Origin: Rhizobium mayense
GTDB lineage: Bacteria; Pseudomonadota; Alphaproteobacteria; Rhizobiales; Rhizobiaceae
Reading direction: 5' to 3'
Length of the DNA: 64,000 nucleotides
Assembly (NCBI RefSeq): GCF_030272705.1
Contig: NZ_JARFYM010000023.1
Location: 40,050 to 104,049, forward strand
Shown: positions 1 to 8,748 of the stretch, one piece after another
How positions within the stretch are numbered: position 1 is the first letter of the stretch
How the letters are laid out: each line of letters opens with the position of its first letter
Program-made: the position numbers and the translations under genes
Notes under the pieces: generated by a model
Database searches by the model: none
The model's input: only the letters and a program-made list of their open reading frames with translations
What the model was told of the DNA's origin: nothing

Positions 1-929
1 TTGGCAACGCGGTCGTAGAAAACGCGGCCGGCGTCGCCGGTTGGGGGCTTGCCTGCGAGCGCGGGCAGATACTCGTTCAGCGCAAATTTTTCGGCATCCT
101 GAACCCCCTGCTCATTGAAGGCGTTTTTCCGCTCGAGTTCAGCGGCGGCCAGCGACGGCAGCTCGAGTGCCGCACCAAGCGCTAAATCATTCGCTCCAAA
201 CACAAGCCGGCCCTCGATCAGCGGCGACAGCATGACGATCCCGGAAATCAGGATGCCTTGATCCTGCCGCAAGCTGGTGGCCACTTTCGCCGCGCGCAGT
301 CCGCCATAGCTTTCTCCGAGAATAAATTTCGGCGAGTCGGCGCGTCCGTTGTGGGCAACATAAAGCGCGATCGCCTTGGCAAGGCTCTCCGCATCCGCAC
401 GCATGTTGTAGAACTCATTGGCATCATCGGCCTTGGCCGTGCGGCTCCAGCCGGTGCCGATCGGATCGATCAAGACAAGATCGGTGAAGTTCAGCCAGCT
501 ATGCGGATTGTCGACCAGCTTGGCATTGGCACCGTCGCGGCCGCTCGGACCGAAATCGAGAACACGCGGCCCAACCAATCCGAGGCTGAGAAAGGCCGAG
601 GCAGCGCCCGGCCCGCCATTGAAGACGAAGGTTATCGGCCTGCCGGGATCCCTGTTCTTGGCGACGTAGGCGGTATAGAAGATCGCCGCAGTGCGCTCGC
701 CATCCTGGCCGAAGAGGTTCAGCGTGCCTGCCGTCGCCGTATAGGGAATGCTTTTGCCATCGGCATTCAACACATGGTCGGTGACGGCATCGGATGGCAA
801 CAGGGAGAGTACGCTTCCACCGCCCCCACCGCCGGCAGAGCGGCCCTGCTCCGGCGGCGCGGCAAGTGCCAGCGTCGAGACGAGGGAAAAGACCAGCGCA
901 ATGCTTGGGACGATCTTGCGAAAAGACAT
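1..929 (-). CDS. Serine carboxypeptidase (peptidase S10 family), partial, exported
   Basis: The gene reads leftward and runs off the left edge, so only the first 309 residues are present. An N-terminal signal peptide (hydrophobic residues about 9-23, then a Gly-rich linker) points to export. The S10 hallmarks are visible: an oxyanion-hole stretch NGGPGAAS near residue 104 and the nucleophile motif GESYGG with Ser207. The catalytic Asp and His would lie in the missing C-terminal part. Members of this family remove C-terminal residues from peptides; the substrate here is unknown. The ATG at 929 is preceded in frame by no better start. The neighbour on the right is divergently transcribed. Confidence 0.85.
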   Translation of the reverse strand, partial: MSFRKIVPSIALVFSLVSTLALAAPPEQGRSAGGGGGGSVLSLLPSDAVTDHVLNADGKSIPYTATAGTLNLFGQDGERTAAIFYTAYVAKNRDPGRPITFVFNGGPGAASAFLSLGLVGPRVLDFGPSGRDGANAKLVDNPHSWLNFTDLVLIDPIGTGWSRTAKADDANEFYNMRADAESLAKAIALYVAHNGRADSPKFILGESYGGLRAAKVATSLRQDQGILISGIVMLSPLIEGRLVFGANDLALGAALELPSLAAAELERKNAFNEQGVQDAEKFALNEYLPALAGKPPTGDAGRVFYDRVA

Positions 930-1139
930 GCGTATGCAACCTCCATCGGCCCCACACATCGGTGCCGTTGCCTCGAATACTATTCCACCAATGGCAAAAG
1001 CGCGAATTCAAGAGATGTTGATCGCCGATCCGGCTGTCACATCTCTTTGAAAAGGAAATGCCATTGAGCGCCTGCCGGCCATTTGCCAGAGTGCCGCTCC
1101 GGGGAAACGAACACTCAAACCAAGACCCTAAGGGATTTG

Positions 1140-1874
1140 ATGATGAAACAAGATATTGAAATCAATGCGGCCGATGGCATCGCGAAAGCCACCATCTTCC
1201 GCCCCGACAATGGTGCTTCCGCCAAGTGTGGCATTATTTTCTACATGGACGCCATGGGTCCGCGTCAGGCGCTCTTTGACATGGCGCAGCGGCTTGCCGA
1301 TTCCGGCTATACCGTGCTGCTGCCTGACCTGTTCTATCGATTTGGCGCCTATGGTCCATTCGACGGCACGTCCTTTGGCGACCTGGCCTCGCGCGAAAAG
1401 ATCATGACCATGTTGCGCGGCACGACGCAGGAGATGACCAAGCGCGACGGCGCAGCCTTCCTTGACACCCTGACGGCAGCCGGCGCTACCGGCCCGGTCG
1501 CCACCGTCGGTTATTGCATGGGCGGCGCCCGCGCGCTGACGGCAGCGGCCGCCTATTCCGACCGTATCACGGCTGCAGCCAGCTTCCACGGCGGCAATCT
1601 CGCCAGCGATGCGGAAGACAGCCCGCATCTCCTGGCCGCCGACATCAAGGGCCGCGTCTATATCGGCGTCGCCGGTGTCGACAACAGCTTCCCACCGGAA
1701 CAGTCCGCCCGGCTCGCCGAAGCGCTCCGCATAGGCGGTGTCGACCACATGATCGAGAACTACGTCGGCATGGCCCACGGCTGGACCGTCTCCGATCATG
1801 GTGTCTACGACCAGACCGGCGCCGAAAGGCACTGGAAGCGCCTTTTGAATTTGTTCGATGAGGCGCTGGCGTAA
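1140..1874 (+). CDS. Dienelactone hydrolase family protein
   Basis: A 244-residue cytoplasmic alpha/beta hydrolase of the dienelactone hydrolase family. The nucleophile elbow is GYCMGG with Cys126, followed by an acidic residue in GVDNSF and the catalytic His in the C-terminal MAHGW motif, so the Cys-Asp-His triad is intact. Family members open dienelactones in chlorocatechol breakdown, but many act on other esters and there are no chlorocatechol genes nearby. Two adjacent ATGs (1140 and 1143) follow an AGGGA ribosome site. A hairpin separates it from the convergent gene on its right, so it appears monocistronic. Confidence 0.85.
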   Translation: MMKQDIEINAADGIAKATIFRPDNGASAKCGIIFYMDAMGPRQALFDMAQRLADSGYTVLLPDLFYRFGAYGPFDGTSFGDLASREKIMTMLRGTTQEMTKRDGAAFLDTLTAAGATGPVATVGYCMGGARALTAAAAYSDRITAAASFHGGNLASDAEDSPHLLAADIKGRVYIGVAGVDNSFPPEQSARLAEALRIGGVDHMIENYVGMAHGWTVSDHGVYDQTGAERHWKRLLNLFDEALA

Positions 1875-1892
1875 GGACCGCAACGCAAAAAG

Positions 1893-1926
1893 GAAATCCC
1901 GACTTCTTCTTAGAAAGCGGGATTTC
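1893..1926. terminator. Bidirectional terminator-like hairpin
   Basis: Perfect 9-bp inverted repeat (GAAATCCCG at 1893-1901, CGGGATTTC at 1918-1926) with a 16-nt loop. It lies between the convergent dienelactone hydrolase and isochorismatase-like genes. It has no long U-tract, so termination is inferred from position and symmetry. Confidence 0.6.
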
Positions 1927-1962
1927 TCACATGTTCGGCGTCATTGCGAAGCAGCCAGGACG

Positions 1963-2649
1963 TCAGAACTTGATCATGTCGCTCCTGGTCAGCGTCGTCT
2001 TCTGCGAAACGCCGGGCGCGTTGACCATATGCGAGGCGACATATTGTTCGCCGTAGAGTTCGGTGGAAGACATGCCGTCGACGGGGAGGATGATGTTCAT
2101 CCCGTTCAGCGCCGCATCGGTCGCCGTGTCGAGAACCGCGCCTTCGGAGGCCGTGCCCGTGACGATTAAGGTCTTGATGCCCTTGTCGGCGAGGATATTG
2201 CGGAGATTGGTGCCGATGAATTTGTCGGCGCTGGACTTTACGATCGGGTCGCTGGCCAGCGGCGCAAGATCCTTGGCGATGTCCTGAGGTTCGCCCGCAC
2301 CGGCCAGGCTGTAGACCACAAGCATGCCTTTGGCACGGGCCTCGTCAAGCATGGCCTTGACCTTCGGCACGGAGGCAAGGCAGCGCGGCTTGGTGTTCTT
2401 GTTGCATGGCCCCTTCGTGGGATCCTGTGCGCCATTGAAATCGAGGATCAACAGTGCCGTCGTCTTCGGATCGACCATAACCGGCTTCAATTGCGGCGGC
2501 GCAGGCGGCTTCACCTTCTGCCAGTCGTCGATGATGGTCTGAGCGGAAGCCGGCATCGCTCCGATAGGACTCAGGGCCGCGCCGAAAGCTATGAAACCAA
2601 CGCCGAAAGCAAACGCTGCCTTTTGCACTATGCTACCGATATGTCTCAT
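1963..2649 (-). CDS. Exported isochorismatase-fold protein lacking the catalytic Cys
   Basis: A 228-residue protein with a signal peptide (hydrophobic residues about 11-35, ending ASAQ), so it is probably periplasmic. The isochorismatase/cysteine hydrolase fold is recognisable from LLILDF with Asp70, the Lys of ADKF (Lys143), and the block VTGTASEGAVLDTATDAA. In active members the last block has the form TG..T..CV..TA. Here the Cys position is Ala171, so the Asp-Lys-Cys triad is incomplete while Asp and Lys remain. It is therefore unlikely to be a conventional amidase or isochorismatase. It stands alone, convergent with the hydrolase to the left. Function unknown. Confidence 0.8.
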   Translation of the reverse strand: MRHIGSIVQKAAFAFGVGFIAFGAALSPIGAMPASAQTIIDDWQKVKPPAPPQLKPVMVDPKTTALLILDFNGAQDPTKGPCNKNTKPRCLASVPKVKAMLDEARAKGMLVVYSLAGAGEPQDIAKDLAPLASDPIVKSSADKFIGTNLRNILADKGIKTLIVTGTASEGAVLDTATDAALNGMNIILPVDGMSSTELYGEQYVASHMVNAPGVSQKTTLTRSDMIKF

Positions 2650-2811
2650 GAAATCGCTCTCCTGAAGAACCCCTGGGTTTCATTGGCCTGACCTTACAAT
2701 TTAGATAGGTCAAACCTCGGAGATTGATAACGAAACTCTTCGTGATCCCCGCGTTATCGGACAACCTGTTGCAGGCCGGGCGATCTGCTCCCCCGGCCGC
2801 GATTTTTGGCA

Positions 2812-4005
2812 TCAGGCCGCGAAGATAATGTCTTCCGCCTCGATCTTGCTTTTATCGATCTCCATCGCCAGGCCGGGTCTCTCGGGCACTTCGATCATGC
2901 CGTCGATGACATCGAGCGGATCGACGAGGAAATGCTGATGCACCGCATTCCACTTCACCAGATATTCCTGATAAGGCGTATGGATCGGCGACTGCACCGC
3001 CGAGAAGTGCGCGGTGACGAAGCTCGAATGACCGTGCGGGATGGTGACGAGATCGTGCACCGTGGCATAGGCCGCGATCTTCAGCGTCTCCGTCAGGCCG
3101 CCACACCAGTAGATATCGGGCTGGATGACGTCGAGCGCTTCGCTGTCGATGAAGCGCTTGAAGCCCCAGCGGGTATATTCGTGTTCGGCGCCCGAAAGCG
3201 GGATGCGGATGCGTTCGCTGAGTTTCCGATAGCTGTCGATGCGGTCGGGCATGACGCATTCTTCCAGCCAGCGCGGCTTGTATTCTTCGATCCGTTCTGC
3301 GAGATCGACGACATAGCCGACATCCATCGACTGCCAGCAGTCGAACATCAGATCGTAATCCTCGCCGACCGCTTCGCGCAGCGTGCGCACCAGTTCGACA
3401 TTCTTCTTCATGCCCTCGGTGCCACTCATCGGGCCGTGGCGGAAGAACCATTTCTGGGCGCGGTAGCCCTTTTCCTTGTACTCGATGGCGCGCTCGCGAA
3501 CCTTGCCGGCATCGAGCACGGCAAAGCCGAGCATCGAGGCATAGGCCGGAATCTTCGTCTGCGTCGGTCCGCCGAGCAGCCGGTAAACGGGCTGGTTCAG
3601 CCATTTGCCGCGCAGGTCCCACAGCGCACAGTCGACGGCGCTGATCGCCAGCATCGCGTCGCCCTGGCGGCCGTGCACCATACCGCGATGCATCTGATCC
3701 CATAGCTTCTCTCCGGCAATCGCGTCCTGGCCGATCAGATATTTGCGCAAGTGTTTGGCGATGATGTAGGCGACCCCTTCCGGGATCGGCCCGGCGAGAC
3801 CGGTGACGCCTTCATCCGTATGGATTTCCACGAAATGCGTGGTGATCTTGAATCCGTCGGGGGTTTGGATACCCCCCTCGTGATCGTTTCTCACACGATA
3901 TTCCGGATAGATATCGATGGGGCGGACGAGCCGTTCCTCCCAGAGATCACCCTTGGTCGGCAGGGTGCCTTCGAGGCGGCGAAGGCGAACTTCAGTGATC
4001 AACAT
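2812..4005 (-). CDS. Enolase-superfamily dehydratase, L-rhamnonate dehydratase-like
   Basis: A 397-residue mandelate racemase/muconate lactonizing family enzyme, close to the usual ~400 residues of L-rhamnonate dehydratase. Metal ligands fall on successive barrel strands: Asp in LMFDCW, Glu in WLEECV, Glu in SGAEHEYTRWG, the Asp of IQPDIYWCGG, and a catalytic His in IPHGHSS. The EHEYTRWG and PHGHS blocks resemble RhmD rather than mandelate racemase. It would remove water from a sugar acid to give a 2-keto-3-deoxy acid. The ATG at 4005 lies 3 nt past the stop of the upstream permease gene, so the two are co-transcribed. The exact substrate is inferred. Confidence 0.8.
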   Translation of the reverse strand: MLITEVRLRRLEGTLPTKGDLWEERLVRPIDIYPEYRVRNDHEGGIQTPDGFKITTHFVEIHTDEGVTGLAGPIPEGVAYIIAKHLRKYLIGQDAIAGEKLWDQMHRGMVHGRQGDAMLAISAVDCALWDLRGKWLNQPVYRLLGGPTQTKIPAYASMLGFAVLDAGKVRERAIEYKEKGYRAQKWFFRHGPMSGTEGMKKNVELVRTLREAVGEDYDLMFDCWQSMDVGYVVDLAERIEEYKPRWLEECVMPDRIDSYRKLSERIRIPLSGAEHEYTRWGFKRFIDSEALDVIQPDIYWCGGLTETLKIAAYATVHDLVTIPHGHSSFVTAHFSAVQSPIHTPYQEYLVKWNAVHQHFLVDPLDVIDGMIEVPERPGLAMEIDKSKIEAEDIIFAA

Positions 4006-4007
4006 GA

Positions 4008-5330
4008 TTATACCTCGCTTTGTCGCGCCTTGATCGCCCCGGCTTCGGGGGTGCGGCCAAAGAGCGTTGAAATGACGATGAGGGTGACGACCGACATGGC
4101 CGCCATCAATGCCAGCCAATAGAGGCCGTCGTCGAAATTGCCGGTCGAGTCATGGATCATACCGATCACCCAGGGATTGACGACGCTGGAAATATTGCCG
4201 AGCGAATTGATGAGGGCAATGCCGCCCGCTGCCGCAGTCCCGCTGAGGAGTGCAGTCGGCAGCCCCCAGAACACCGGCATCGCGCCGAAGACGCCGAAGG
4301 CGGCAATGCAGAGCATCAACAGTTTAACCGTCGGATCGGCGCTGGCAGCCGAGCCTACGAGGCCGATGATCGAAATGATCAGCGCGGTGTAATTGGCCAG
4401 GCGGCGCTTGCCAGGGCGGTCCGCGAGACGGCCGAGCAGCAGCATGCCGGCGATCCCGAAGAGATAGGGAATTGCGGCGACGAAGCCGGTCTGCAACTGG
4501 CTGAAACCAAAGCCTTTCAGGATCAATGGCAGGAACGTGCTGACGGCGCCGTTGAGATTGGTGAGGCCATAATACATCAGGCAGAACAACAGAACCTGCG
4601 GGCTGAGAAGCGCGGCCAACAACTGCTTGCCATGGCCGCTGCCGCTAAGGGCCGCGCGCTCGCGCTGCTCCCGGTCCAGCCGCGCCATCAGCCAATTGCG
4701 CTCGGCGGGTTCCAGGAACTTCGCTTCTTTCGGGCCGCTCGGCAGGATGAACGGAATGAATACGGCGACGATCAGGGCCGGCAGGCCTTCCAGCAGATAC
4801 ATCCACTGCCAGCCATGCAGGCCAAGGATGCCATCGAGCTCGAGAAGCAGCGTCGACACCGGCGTGCCGATGACGAGCGAGATCGGAATGCCGGCCATGA
4901 AGGCGCTGATGATGCGGCCGCGATAGGCCGACGGATACCAGAGGGTCAGGTAGAAGACGACGCCCGGAAAGAAGCCGGCCTCGGCCGCGCCCAGAAGCGC
5001 GCGCAGCACATAAAGGCTGCCGGCATTCCAGACGAACGCGTGCGCGCCGGCCAGAAGTCCCCAGGTCAACATGATGCGGGCAATCCACCAACGCGCGCCG
5101 AAGCGCTGAAGCGCCAGGTTCGACGGGATTTCAAGCAGCACATAGGGTACGAAGAATATGCTCGCCGCAAAACCGAAAGCGGTCATCGACAGGCCAAGAT
5201 CCTTGTTCATGGTCAATGCCGCGACACCGACATTGGCGCGATCGAGGATCGCGATGAAATACGAAAATATGAGAATGGGCAGCAGACGCCATGTCAGCTT
5301 GCGAATAATCACTTCTTCGGAAACAGCCAT
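4008..5330 (-). CDS. MFS transporter, anion:cation symporter (sugar-acid/phthalate permease) type
   Basis: A 440-residue inner-membrane protein with about 12 hydrophobic segments split by a central cytoplasmic loop (about residues 190-240, with many charged residues). The start region (RLLPILIFSYFIAILDRANV) and the motif DLGLSMTAFGFAASIFFVPY are characteristic of the ACS subfamily, which includes galactonate, glucarate, tartrate and L-rhamnonate permeases. It is directly upstream of the rhamnonate dehydratase-like gene and divergent from a LacI regulator, so it most likely imports the dehydratase's substrate. Start at 5330 is preceded by AGGAG. Confidence 0.87.
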   Translation of the reverse strand: MAVSEEVIIRKLTWRLLPILIFSYFIAILDRANVGVAALTMNKDLGLSMTAFGFAASIFFVPYVLLEIPSNLALQRFGARWWIARIMLTWGLLAGAHAFVWNAGSLYVLRALLGAAEAGFFPGVVFYLTLWYPSAYRGRIISAFMAGIPISLVIGTPVSTLLLELDGILGLHGWQWMYLLEGLPALIVAVFIPFILPSGPKEAKFLEPAERNWLMARLDREQRERAALSGSGHGKQLLAALLSPQVLLFCLMYYGLTNLNGAVSTFLPLILKGFGFSQLQTGFVAAIPYLFGIAGMLLLGRLADRPGKRRLANYTALIISIIGLVGSAASADPTVKLLMLCIAAFGVFGAMPVFWGLPTALLSGTAAAGGIALINSLGNISSVVNPWVIGMIHDSTGNFDDGLYWLALMAAMSVVTLIVISTLFGRTPEAGAIKARQSEV

Positions 5331-5427
5331 TTACTCCTCCTGAAAATTTCCTTTGCGCTGTGGGCACTTCGGACCGCGGCCCCTCCCGCCAGCGCCTACG
5401 TCTTCGCCGGGCATTCACATGATTGAA

Positions 5428-5447
5428 TCCCGGAAACGTTTCCGGGA
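5428..5447. promoter_or_regulatory. Perfect palindromic LacI-type operator
   Basis: A perfect 20-bp palindrome, TCCCGGAAAC followed by its reverse complement GTTTCCGGGA, with the central CG typical of LacI/GalR operators. It lies between the divergent MFS permease (start 5330) and the LacI regulator (start 5510), well placed to control both. Confidence 0.8.
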
Positions 5448-5509
5448 ATTGCCATGACGATATGGGGATGTCAAGACGATCTGATCGATTTGCGACGATA
5501 CGGAGCAGC

Positions 5510-6556
5510 ATGAAGAAGCCGCGGACAGTCGGTATCCGGGAATTGGCCGCGCATCTCGGGATGGCGATCAGCACCGTTTCGCGAGCGATGAACGATCGCA
5601 GCGAGGTCAGCCCCGAAACGCGCAAGCGCATTCTCGCCGAAGCCGAGCGCCTGGGCTACCGGCCCAATCAATCGGGACGCAGCCTGCGCAGTGGCTCGAC
5701 AAAAGCGGTCGCGCTCACCATGCGAACCGATATCGGCCGCACCATGTCCGGCGAAACCTTCTTCATGGCGCTGAGTGAGGGATTGCAGAGCACGCTTGCC
5801 AATGTCGGCTATGATCTGATGATCCTGCCCTGCGCCTCCGATCAGGATGAAAACGAATTCCTCTATCGCGCCGTCGACCGCAGGCTCGCCGACGCCTTCA
5901 TCATCTCCAATGTCCAGCGCATCGATCCGCGCATAGACTATCTGAGGAAGTGGCACATGCCTTTCGTCGCGCTCGGCAGCAGCGAGACCAAGGGCGACTA
6001 TGCTGCACTCGATCTCGATTTTGCCGGGGTGGCCGAGACCTCGGTGCGGCGTTTGGCGACACAGGGGCACCAACGCATCCTGCTCGGCCTGACAGCGCAA
6101 GAGACAAACAACAACTACGTCTTTCTGGCGGGCTTCAAGACAGGCTTGGAAAAAGCCGGCCTCGCCTTCGATGAAAGGCTGGTGCTGCGCCTGCATGACC
6201 GCATTTCCGGCGGATACGAGCTGGCTTCCACGCTGCTTGCTATGGACGACCGCCCGACGGCCGCGCTCCTTATCCAGGAAACGATGGCGATGGGCCTTTA
6301 TCAAAGGCTGGGCGAAGCCGGCCTGCAGCCTGGCAAGGACCTCGCCGTCATCGGTTTTCGCGAAAATCCCGTCTGCCGCTACCTGACGCCGTCACTCACA
6401 AGCTTCCGCATCGATCTCAAGCAATATGGCGCCCGCCTCGGCGAGATGATCATCGCCGAACTCGACGCCGAGGCGAAAGGCGCCGACCGCAGCGACTTCG
6501 TTCACGAAGTATGGCCGATGGAATTGGTGCCGGGAAAAAGCGACGGGGCGGCTTAG
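5510..6556 (+). CDS. LacI family transcriptional regulator
   Basis: A 348-residue LacI/GalR regulator. The N-terminal helix-turn-helix (IRELAAHLGMAISTVSRAMN) with the hinge RPNQSGRSLRSG is followed by a periplasmic-binding-protein-like effector domain. The ATG at 5510 is chosen because the HTH begins about 7 residues later and GGAGC precedes it. It is divergent from the permease/dehydratase pair and lies 60 bp downstream of the perfect palindrome, so it probably represses that pair and itself. The likely inducer is the transported sugar acid or its product; this is inference. Confidence 0.87.
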   Translation: MKKPRTVGIRELAAHLGMAISTVSRAMNDRSEVSPETRKRILAEAERLGYRPNQSGRSLRSGSTKAVALTMRTDIGRTMSGETFFMALSEGLQSTLANVGYDLMILPCASDQDENEFLYRAVDRRLADAFIISNVQRIDPRIDYLRKWHMPFVALGSSETKGDYAALDLDFAGVAETSVRRLATQGHQRILLGLTAQETNNNYVFLAGFKTGLEKAGLAFDERLVLRLHDRISGGYELASTLLAMDDRPTAALLIQETMAMGLYQRLGEAGLQPGKDLAVIGFRENPVCRYLTPSLTSFRIDLKQYGARLGEMIIAELDAEAKGADRSDFVHEVWPMELVPGKSDGAA

Positions 6557-6668
6557 GAGCCGTCTCTCCTTTGCCGCGAAATTTTTCGAAGACAATCCAT
6601 CGTTGACAAATGACGCCGAGGCCATAGTCTCCGCCTAAGCACTTGCGATCGCTACCATTCTTTCGGAG

Positions 6669-7568
6669 ATGAGGATCATGCTGGCGAAATGCACGAGACG
6701 ATTGGTTCTGGCAGGCCTCTTCCTTTGCGTCTCGGCCTACATGGCCGCCGCCACACAAGCGCTCGATCTCATCGCTCAGAGGGGAACCGTTCGGATCGGT
6801 TATATTGCCGACGAGGCGCCGTTTTCCTTCAAGAAAAAGGACGGCAGCGCGGCGGGATATTCCATCGATCTCTGCGGAAAGATCGTGGATGCGATCGGCG
6901 GTAAAATTCCTAACGTGAAGCGGGAATACGTCGAAACCACTCTCGCCGATGGATTCAACGCCGTGAAAAGCGGGCAGATCGATCTTCTGTGCGGCGCGAT
7001 CACCGTCAACCTTACCAGGCGCGAAAGCGTCGATTTTTCGCAACCGATCTTTCTGACCGGAGCGAGCGCGTTGCTGCGCAAGGATTCGCCGGAATACCTG
7101 CAGATACTGTTCCTCGATAAGCGCCCGGTGCGTGCGGTGGATGCACAATCGCCTTCAGCGAGCATCATCGGCGTCCGCTCGGATACGACCACCGGCGCAA
7201 CGCTGCGTGACGCGCTCGGCTCCGATGTGCCCAAGACGCGGGTCGCGGATTTCGCAACGCATCAGGACGGACTCAAAGCCCTCGAAGACCACAGGATCGA
7301 CGCCTATTTCGCCGACCGGGCTCTCCTCATCGGCCTCGCCAGTCATGCACGCAATCCCTCGCAGCTTGCGATCGGCAACCGCCTGTTCACGCATGAGCCC
7401 TATGGGATCGCGTTGCCGCGAGACGATTCCACCTTCCGCCTTCTCGTGGATCGGGCGCTCACCGCCTTCTATCAGTCCGATGATTTTCCGAAATTGCTGA
7501 AGACCTATTTCGGAGACGAGGCGTCTTTTCTGCGCAGCGAGATATTGATGCAGTCAGTTCCAGAATAA
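6669..7568 (+). CDS. Periplasmic solute-binding protein family 3 (amino-acid type)
   Basis: A 299-residue exported protein with a signal peptide (residues about 1-33, VLAGLFLCVSAYMAAATQA) followed by the SBP_bac_3 start motif (RGTVRIGYIADEAPFSF). The internal motifs GYSIDLCGKI and GFNAVKSGQIDLLCGAITVNLTR (part shown here in words) fit the polar amino acid-binding family. No permease or ATPase gene lies beside it, so it is an orphan that could serve a distant ABC system or act as a sensor input. Starts at 6669 and 6678 are both possible. Confidence 0.8.
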   Translation: MRIMLAKCTRRLVLAGLFLCVSAYMAAATQALDLIAQRGTVRIGYIADEAPFSFKKKDGSAAGYSIDLCGKIVDAIGGKIPNVKREYVETTLADGFNAVKSGQIDLLCGAITVNLTRRESVDFSQPIFLTGASALLRKDSPEYLQILFLDKRPVRAVDAQSPSASIIGVRSDTTTGATLRDALGSDVPKTRVADFATHQDGLKALEDHRIDAYFADRALLIGLASHARNPSQLAIGNRLFTHEPYGIALPRDDSTFRLLVDRALTAFYQSDDFPKLLKTYFGDEASFLRSEILMQSVPE

Positions 7569-7662
7569 GGCCGGCCGCATCCGCCAGAATTGCAAGCGCC
7601 CCACATGGGCACCTGTCGCCCTTTGGAGGATCCGTTGTCCGGCTGTGGACCGGCCTTGCCGC

Positions 7663-8709
7663 TTAATGAGCCACTGGCCCGTTCACCTTCTTCCAGGCAG
7701 CGATGCCGCCCTCGATATGACAGGCGGTTGATAGCCCGGCGTCTTGGGCCGCCTGCACGGCCATCGCCGATCGTTCGCCGAAAGCGCAATAGAACACGAT
7801 CCGCTTGCCGGTGGCTGCCGCCAGCTCATGCAGCATGCCGCCTGCACTGATGTTTTCCAGCAAATCCGGATAGGGGGCGTGCAGCGAGCCTGGGATCGTT
7901 CCATGCTTTTCGCGCTCGCCCTTCTCGCGCAGGTCGACGATTGCAATGTCGGGGCGGCCGCGCAGCGCCAATGCCTCGGTCGCCGAGACGGCCCAGCCTT
8001 TGCGCGCGATCTCATCCTGATGAAGACCGACATGGACATTGGCCGGCACGGCCACATCCATCATCTTCGGGTTGGGAAGCTTGAGGTTGTTCATGAGGTC
8101 GGCATATTCGTCCGCCGACCGAACCCTGAGGCGGGGATTGAACAGCCTCTCCTCGCCGATGGTGGAAACCGTATCGCCCTTGTAGTCGTGGGCCGGATAG
8201 ACCAGCGTCTCGTCCGGCAATTTCAGAAGCTTGTTGAAGATCGAATCATATTGCTGGTGCGGATTGCCGTTCTGAAAATCGGTGCGTCCCGTACCACGAA
8301 TGAGGAGCGTGTCGCCCGTGAACACCCGGCCACCCATGAGGAAGGAGTAGGAATCGTCCGTGTGGCCGGGCGTATAGAGTACGTCGAGGCTCAAACCCTC
8401 GATCGCGACACGATCGCCTTCCGCCACACGCATGGAAACGACGTCGGCAAGCGTCTGCTCCCCCATGACGGTAATGCAATGGGTGCGATCGCGCAGCGCA
8501 CCCAATCCGGTGATGTGGTCGGCATGCAAATGCGTGTCCACGGCCTTGACGAGCTTGAGATCAAGCTCCTCCACCAGCTTAAGATAGCGCTCGACCTTCT
8601 CAAGCACGGGATCGATGATCAGTGCCTCGCCACCCTGGCGGCTGGCGATGAGATAGGTATAGGTACCGGACACGCTGTCGAAGAGCTGGCGGAAGATCAT
8701 CGGCGACAC
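7663..8709 (-). CDS. Persulfide dioxygenase-rhodanese fusion (metallo-beta-lactamase fold)
   Basis: A 348-residue cytoplasmic protein with two domains. Residues 1-240 form a metallo-beta-lactamase fold with THLHADH as the metal-binding HxHxDH, plus GHTDDS and PAHDYKG further on, as in ETHE1-type persulfide dioxygenases. Residues about 260-348 form a rhodanese domain with active-site Cys308 in YCAFGERS. Known fusions oxidise glutathione persulfide to sulfite, while the rhodanese shuttles the sulfur. The 1-Cys peroxiredoxin gene lies 39 bp upstream on the same strand, which suggests one unit for reactive sulfur and peroxide handling. Confidence 0.85.
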   Translation of the reverse strand: MSPMIFRQLFDSVSGTYTYLIASRQGGEALIIDPVLEKVERYLKLVEELDLKLVKAVDTHLHADHITGLGALRDRTHCITVMGEQTLADVVSMRVAEGDRVAIEGLSLDVLYTPGHTDDSYSFLMGGRVFTGDTLLIRGTGRTDFQNGNPHQQYDSIFNKLLKLPDETLVYPAHDYKGDTVSTIGEERLFNPRLRVRSADEYADLMNNLKLPNPKMMDVAVPANVHVGLHQDEIARKGWAVSATEALALRGRPDIAIVDLREKGEREKHGTIPGSLHAPYPDLLENISAGGMLHELAAATGKRIVFYCAFGERSAMAVQAAQDAGLSTACHIEGGIAAWKKVNGPVAH

Positions 8710-8748
8710 CCCTGCGCGAATCTCGCCCCACCCGAAGGGGCATCCTTG

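Noticed and set aside
4152..5426. A 424-codon open frame opposite the MFS gene
   Set aside because: It is antisense to a clear membrane transporter, is full of Arg/Gln/Glu from high-GC codon shadows, and has no family motif.
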